A stretch of 54,257 nt of DNA from Vicinamibacteria bacterium (GTDB lineage Bacteria; Acidobacteriota; Vicinamibacteria; Vicinamibacterales; UBA8438). The notes beneath the pieces are model-generated. The model had not been told where the DNA came from and made no database searches. It was given only the letters and a program-made list of their open reading frames with translations. The stretch covers positions 1-54,257 of the forward strand of contig JAJEFC010000262.1 in the NCBI GenBank assembly GCA_022820675.1. Reading direction: 5' to 3'. Shown in pieces: positions 51,668 to 54,257 of the stretch (the first letter of the stretch is position 1; every line of letters begins with the position of its first letter). The translations under genes were made by a program, and so were the position numbers.

Positions 51668-51906
51668 TTCGATCCCTCCCCGGCGTCGGCGCTCTGCTGC
51701 CGGTCGATCCACCCGTCAATGTCCCGACGACGGAACCGCCACTGCCCCCGGACCTTGAACGCCGGCATCTCTCCCTGGCGGGCCATCGTGTAGACCGTCT
51801 TCTCCGCGACCTTGAGCAGTCCCGCGACCTCCCTGAGCGTCAGAATGTCGTCCGCAGGCAAGGCGCCGCGTTCCGGCAGAGTCAAGTCAACTCCAATGAT
51901 TGCCAC
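51664..51906 (-). CDS. mad1: Excisionase-type helix-turn-helix protein at operon head
   Basis: 80 residues. ADDILTLREVAGLLKVAEKTVYTMARQGEMPAFKVRGQWRFRRRDIDGWIDRQQ is the MerR-like excisionase (HTH_17) domain: helix-turn-helix then a small wing with WRF and a C-terminal helix. First gene of the minus-strand operon, directly coupled to the first methyltransferase (GTGA). MADS loci are reported to begin with such an HTH protein; it is likely the operon's own regulator. GTG 51906 is the only start that leaves the whole domain with its 18-residue lead; a shorter form beginning inside the lead is possible. Confidence 0.85.
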   Translation of the reverse strand: MAIIGVDLTLPERGALPADDILTLREVAGLLKVAEKTVYTMARQGEMPAFKVRGQWRFRRRDIDGWIDRQQSADAGEGSK

Positions 51907-51957
51907 TGGTTGCCAGCAAACGGTACACTTTCCGCGGGGGCTGATTCAAGAGAGAAC

Positions 51958-52002
51958 TTGACCGAAGACCCGCGGGCGTGTTAAGTGTTGCACAACACTC
52001 AA
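51958..52002 (+). promoter_or_regulatory. Promoter and 22-bp operator of the XRE regulator
   Basis: TTGACC (51958-51963), a 17-base spacer and TTAAGT (51981-51986) form a plausible sigma70-type promoter. Overlapping the -10 is the imperfect palindrome TTAAGTGTTG-CA-CAACACTCAA (51981-52002; seven inner base pairs perfect). The XRE gene starts 19 bases further on. Binding here would block the XRE promoter and might also affect the divergent operon, whose leader begins at 51906. Confidence 0.6.
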
Positions 52003-52020
52003 CCTGGATGGAGCGGAACC

Positions 52021-52389
52021 GTGGCCAGCACCTTCGGCGAGACGATTCGGGAGATGCGGCAGGCGCAACAGATGGGTCTGCGGACCGCCGCCGACCGCCT
52101 CGGGATCTCCCCCGCCTACCTCAGCCGCATCGAGCGAGGCAAGGAGCGCCCGCCGAAGCCCGACCTCGTGAAGCGGCTGACGACCCTCCTCGGCGGCAAC
52201 CCGGACCAGCTCTTCCGCCTCGCCGAGAGCACCGACCCCGATCTCGCCGAGTACGTGCACAGCATCCCGAACGTGCCGGAGTTTCTGCGCACGGCCAAAG
52301 CGATGAAGCTGACCTCGGAGGATTTCGCTGCGATGATCGAGGAGATGAAGCAGCGAAGGCCGGGAGTATCGCCCGCCACTGGCGCGTAG
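52021..52389 (+). CDS. XRE-family transcriptional regulator, divergent to the defence operon
   Basis: 122 residues: an N-terminal XRE helix-turn-helix (FGETIREMRQAQQMGLRTAADRLGISPAYLSRIERGKERPPKPDLVKRLTTLLG), then a helical C-terminal part (LFRLAESTDPDLAEYVHSIPNVPEFLRTAKAMKLTSEDFAAMIEEMKQRR) that may dimerise. GTG 52021 follows GGAG and starts right before the domain; an in-frame ATG at 51985 lies inside the operator and is less likely. It faces away from the methyltransferase-kinase operon across a 114-bp region with a palindromic operator, the usual layout of a controller that delays restriction until methylation is complete. Confidence 0.85.
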   Translation: MASTFGETIREMRQAQQMGLRTAADRLGISPAYLSRIERGKERPPKPDLVKRLTTLLGGNPDQLFRLAESTDPDLAEYVHSIPNVPEFLRTAKAMKLTSEDFAAMIEEMKQRRPGVSPATGA

Positions 52390-52529
52390 TGGTTTCTGCC
52401 GTTCCGCGTGGGCTGCACCACCGGTTGGGTCCGTGGCCACGGCACCAAGACTATCGACTCTCAGTTAGCCACAGACACCACGTCGAATCCCGACATCGTG
52501 TCGCCCAAGGATTCCCTGTCGGGGCAGCT

Positions 52530-53366
52530 TCACTGCAGGTCGCGCGCTTCTTCGTCCAACAGAACGACGGCCGTCCCCTCAAACTCATTGAAGGTCTGTT
52601 TCTCCGCTCCGAACCGAAGGCGTGGCTTACCTGTTACTTCGATTCTTGTACCGTGCGTCTGACCGTATCGCACTAGATCGAAGTCACTGCGCTTCAAGAA
52701 CACCTTGCATCTTCGGCCCTGGGGTGTCCAGATCTCAACAATGTCACGACTTGGATCGAGTCTGAAGACGTCGCCTTCTATCGTCTGTGTGGCGCCCAAA
52801 TATGGACTCTTCTCAAGCGTTCGGACATAGTCTCTCGAATTCTCGTCAAAGGTGACGACTTGCGGGACCGAAGGATCCGGGAACGAAATCTCAATGCGTT
52901 CACAGCCGCCAACGTTGCCGATCCTATTGACGATATTCACCGTCTCGGCATGAATAGCCCCGATGACCAGCCGCCGTGTTTCGTCGGACTCAGATCTGGC
53001 CTTGTCCAAGACAGTGCCAAGCGCGTAGGACGTTAGTCCAGACATCACGTAGTCCACGGCCCGCTTGATTGCGGCATGGGCCGTGGGATCCGCGAACAAG
53101 GGCACCAGGCCGAACCAGTCTGACCCCCGGCGCCGTGCGCCTATTTGAAGTGCCAGCATCTCCCTTTCGCCCCGGGCCGGGAAAGAGCCGTGCTTCCAGC
53201 GATGCTCCCGGGCCAAATGGGCCTTGTTTACCATTCGTTGGATCGATACCAACGCGGTGCCGAGCTCATAGATCGGGATGCCGTGGAGGGCGAGCGATTC
53301 TCCGACGAACCTCACCTCCAGAATCATCTCACCGGGTTCAGACATGAGTTTCGACTTGTCCCTCAT
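52530..53366 (-). CDS. Protein of unknown function in a lower-GC island
   Basis: 278 residues. Nothing I can name with certainty. The N-terminal part, MILEVRFVGESLALHGIPIYELGTALVSIQRMVNKAHLAREHRWKHGSFPARGEREMLALQIGARRRGSDWFGLVPLF, resembles a conserved domain found in scattered mobile-element proteins. The middle is helical (AIKRAVDYVMSGLTSYALGTVLDKA), and the end is beta-rich (EIWTPQGRRCKVFLKRSDFDLVRYGQTHGTRIEVTGKPRLRFG). The line 52741-52800 counts 32 G+C of 60, against 44 of 60 in the adjacent NHL gene, so it looks recently acquired. It starts nine bases after the NHL gene stop, with GAGAGG as ribosome binding site, and converges with the XRE gene. Confidence 0.65.
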   Translation of the reverse strand: MRDKSKLMSEPGEMILEVRFVGESLALHGIPIYELGTALVSIQRMVNKAHLAREHRWKHGSFPARGEREMLALQIGARRRGSDWFGLVPLFADPTAHAAIKRAVDYVMSGLTSYALGTVLDKARSESDETRRLVIGAIHAETVNIVNRIGNVGGCERIEISFPDPSVPQVVTFDENSRDYVRTLEKSPYLGATQTIEGDVFRLDPSRDIVEIWTPQGRRCKVFLKRSDFDLVRYGQTHGTRIEVTGKPRLRFGAEKQTFNEFEGTAVVLLDEEARDLQ

Positions 53367-53375
53367 GTCAGCCTC

Positions 53376-54257
53376 TCAGGGCGCCACCGGCACGAACTTC
53401 TGCACCCGCTGGCCGTAGGTGTCGGCCGCGTAGACCGCCCCCTGCGTGTCCACCGCCATGCCGTGCACCCAGTCGAACTGGCCGGGGCCGCGGCCCGGCT
53501 CGCCCCAGGTGGCGAGGATGCGGCCGTCGTCGAGGGCGATCTTGTGGACGCGCTCGCCGGCGTGGTCGGCGATGTAGGCGAAGCCGTCGTCGCCGCGGCG
53601 CGAGATGGCGATGTCCCAGGGGTTCCAGCCCTCGTTGGCGAACTCGCGCACGTAGTTGAGCCGGTTGTCGAAGACCTGGATGCGCCGGTTCTCGCGGTCG
53701 ACGAGGTAGAGGTTGTCGTCGGCGTCGACGGCGCCCTGGTGCGGCAGGTCCCACTCGCCGGGTCCGGCGCCCTTGTCGTCGGGCCCGCCGGCGCCCCGGC
53801 CGACCTGCTTGATGAACGTGCCGTCCGGCCCGTAGAGGACCACCCGGTTGTTGCCGTAGCCGTCGGTGACGACGATGTTGCCCTCGCGGGTGAACAGGAT
53901 GCCGGACGGGCTGTTGAGGTGGCTGGCGTCGTTGCCGGGCTCGCCCGTCACGCCGATCTGCATGAGGGCGCGCTCGAGGGTCGGGTCGAACTTGATGATG
54001 CGGTGGTTCATGCGCTCGACCACCCACACGTTGCCGTCCCAGTCGACCTCGCCCGAGTGCAGCCAGCCCCCGGCCACGCGCTCGCCGTGCATGTCGCGCT
54101 CGGCGCCCGCGCGCACGAGCTGCCCGTCGCGGTCGAAGACCATCACCGTCTGCTCGCCGCGGTTGAAGACGTAGATGTGGTCGTCTCCGTCGATGGCGAT
54201 GCCCGAGATGCCCTGCCCGTAGATGGGGGGCGCCGTGGGCCGGGCCCCGCCCGGTCC
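53376..54257 (-). CDS. NHL-repeat beta-propeller protein (5' part outside window)
   Basis: 294 codons are visible and the frame runs off the right edge, so signal peptide and start are missing. Six NHL blades follow each other: GIAIDGDDHIYVFNRGEQTVMVFD, EVDWDGNVWVVERMNHRIIKFD, GILFTREGNIVVTDGYGNNRVVLY, GAVDADDNLYLVDRENRRIQVFD, IAISRRGDDGFAYIADHAGERVHKIA, MAVDTQGAVYAADTYGQRVQKFV. This makes a full six-bladed propeller. By analogy with its two paralogues in this window it is exported. Some relatives are peptidyl-alpha-hydroxyglycine amidating lyases; catalytic residues cannot be checked without the N-terminus. Confidence 0.85.
   Translation of the reverse strand, partial: GPGGARPTAPPIYGQGISGIAIDGDDHIYVFNRGEQTVMVFDRDGQLVRAGAERDMHGERVAGGWLHSGEVDWDGNVWVVERMNHRIIKFDPTLERALMQIGVTGEPGNDASHLNSPSGILFTREGNIVVTDGYGNNRVVLYGPDGTFIKQVGRGAGGPDDKGAGPGEWDLPHQGAVDADDNLYLVDRENRRIQVFDNRLNYVREFANEGWNPWDIAISRRGDDGFAYIADHAGERVHKIALDDGRILATWGEPGRGPGQFDWVHGMAVDTQGAVYAADTYGQRVQKFVPVAP

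Noticed and set aside
51664..51906. Prophage or integrative element excisionase
   Set aside because: The HTH domain is of the excisionase fold, but no integrase or attachment site is present and the gene is translationally coupled to a methyltransferase, so a regulator role is more likely.
34474..52389. Classic type I restriction-modification, BREX or DISARM
   Set aside because: There is no HsdR-type SF2 helicase, PglZ phosphatase, BrxC/PglY, BrxL, DrmA/DrmB or DrmC. The presence of a NERD-kinase fusion and a HerA-like nuclease points to MADS instead.
1..54257. tRNA or rRNA genes
   Set aside because: No cloverleaf with a GTTC-A-A-TCC arm or conserved rRNA stretch was noticed on either strand by eye; a covariance-model scan was not possible.

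Overview
The window is very GC-rich chromosomal DNA. Its hand-counted 60-base lines run from about 62 to 73 percent G+C in coding DNA, with one dip to about 53 percent near the right end. It carries many secreted beta-propeller proteins (two PQQ-type, three NHL/6-bladed, one PD40), a c-type cytochrome/copper-monooxygenase fusion, an intradiol dioxygenase, LytTR signalling and several degraded toxin-antitoxin (TA) loci. That mix is typical of Acidobacteriota of the Vicinamibacteria type (free-living or sponge/soil associated); this placement is inference and no rRNA or marker gene is present.

Left part (1-20 kb): a RelE-like toxin and a VapB antitoxin followed by a stump of VapC; a secreted conserved protein; a PQQ-type propeller dehydrogenase; an SLBB protein; a conserved membrane-anchored protein; exonuclease III; an orphan VapB-like antitoxin; an M23 peptidase; an M20 peptidase; a LytS/LytR-type two-component pair; two LiaF-like proteins; two small secreted/outer-membrane proteins; a TacA/TacT-like pair whose toxin is frameshifted; a second PQQ propeller gene broken by one in-frame TAA; and a Tat-exported xylose-isomerase-like TIM-barrel protein. 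This stretch is full of small local duplications: gene ends copied about 100-150 bp away, and minisatellites in and beside genes.

Middle part (19-34 kb): membrane protein, intradiol dioxygenase, EF-hand lipoprotein, secreted hypothetical, cytochrome/monooxygenase fusion, two NHL propellers, an AbrB antitoxin, a PD40 propeller, a HupE/UreJ_2-family membrane protein, a lipoprotein, a ribbon-helix-helix protein with a palindrome abutting its start, and a four-helix membrane protein. Several intergenic segments are bounded by inverted repeats. Two of them (22858-23014 and 32333-32476) share the same palindromic ends and look like miniature mobile elements.

Right part (34.4-52.4 kb): a seven-gene, roughly 17.4 kb minus-strand operon in which every stop codon overlaps the next start codon, with a divergent XRE regulator. 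Order: excisionase-type HTH protein, two HsdM-like DNA methyltransferases, an HsdS-like specificity protein, a NERD-pseudokinase-kinase-ATPase fusion, a 554-residue protein of unknown fold, and a 1919-residue protein with a PD-(D/E)xK-like motif and a HerA-like ATPase. This is the architecture of the methylation-associated defence system (MADS) or a MADS-like relative: methylation marks self DNA, kinase/ATPase modules sense or switch, and the last two genes are candidate effectors. The arrangement with two methyltransferases and no HsdR helicase is the most interesting content of the window. It is followed by a lower-GC gene of unknown function and the 3' part of a third NHL propeller gene cut by the window edge.
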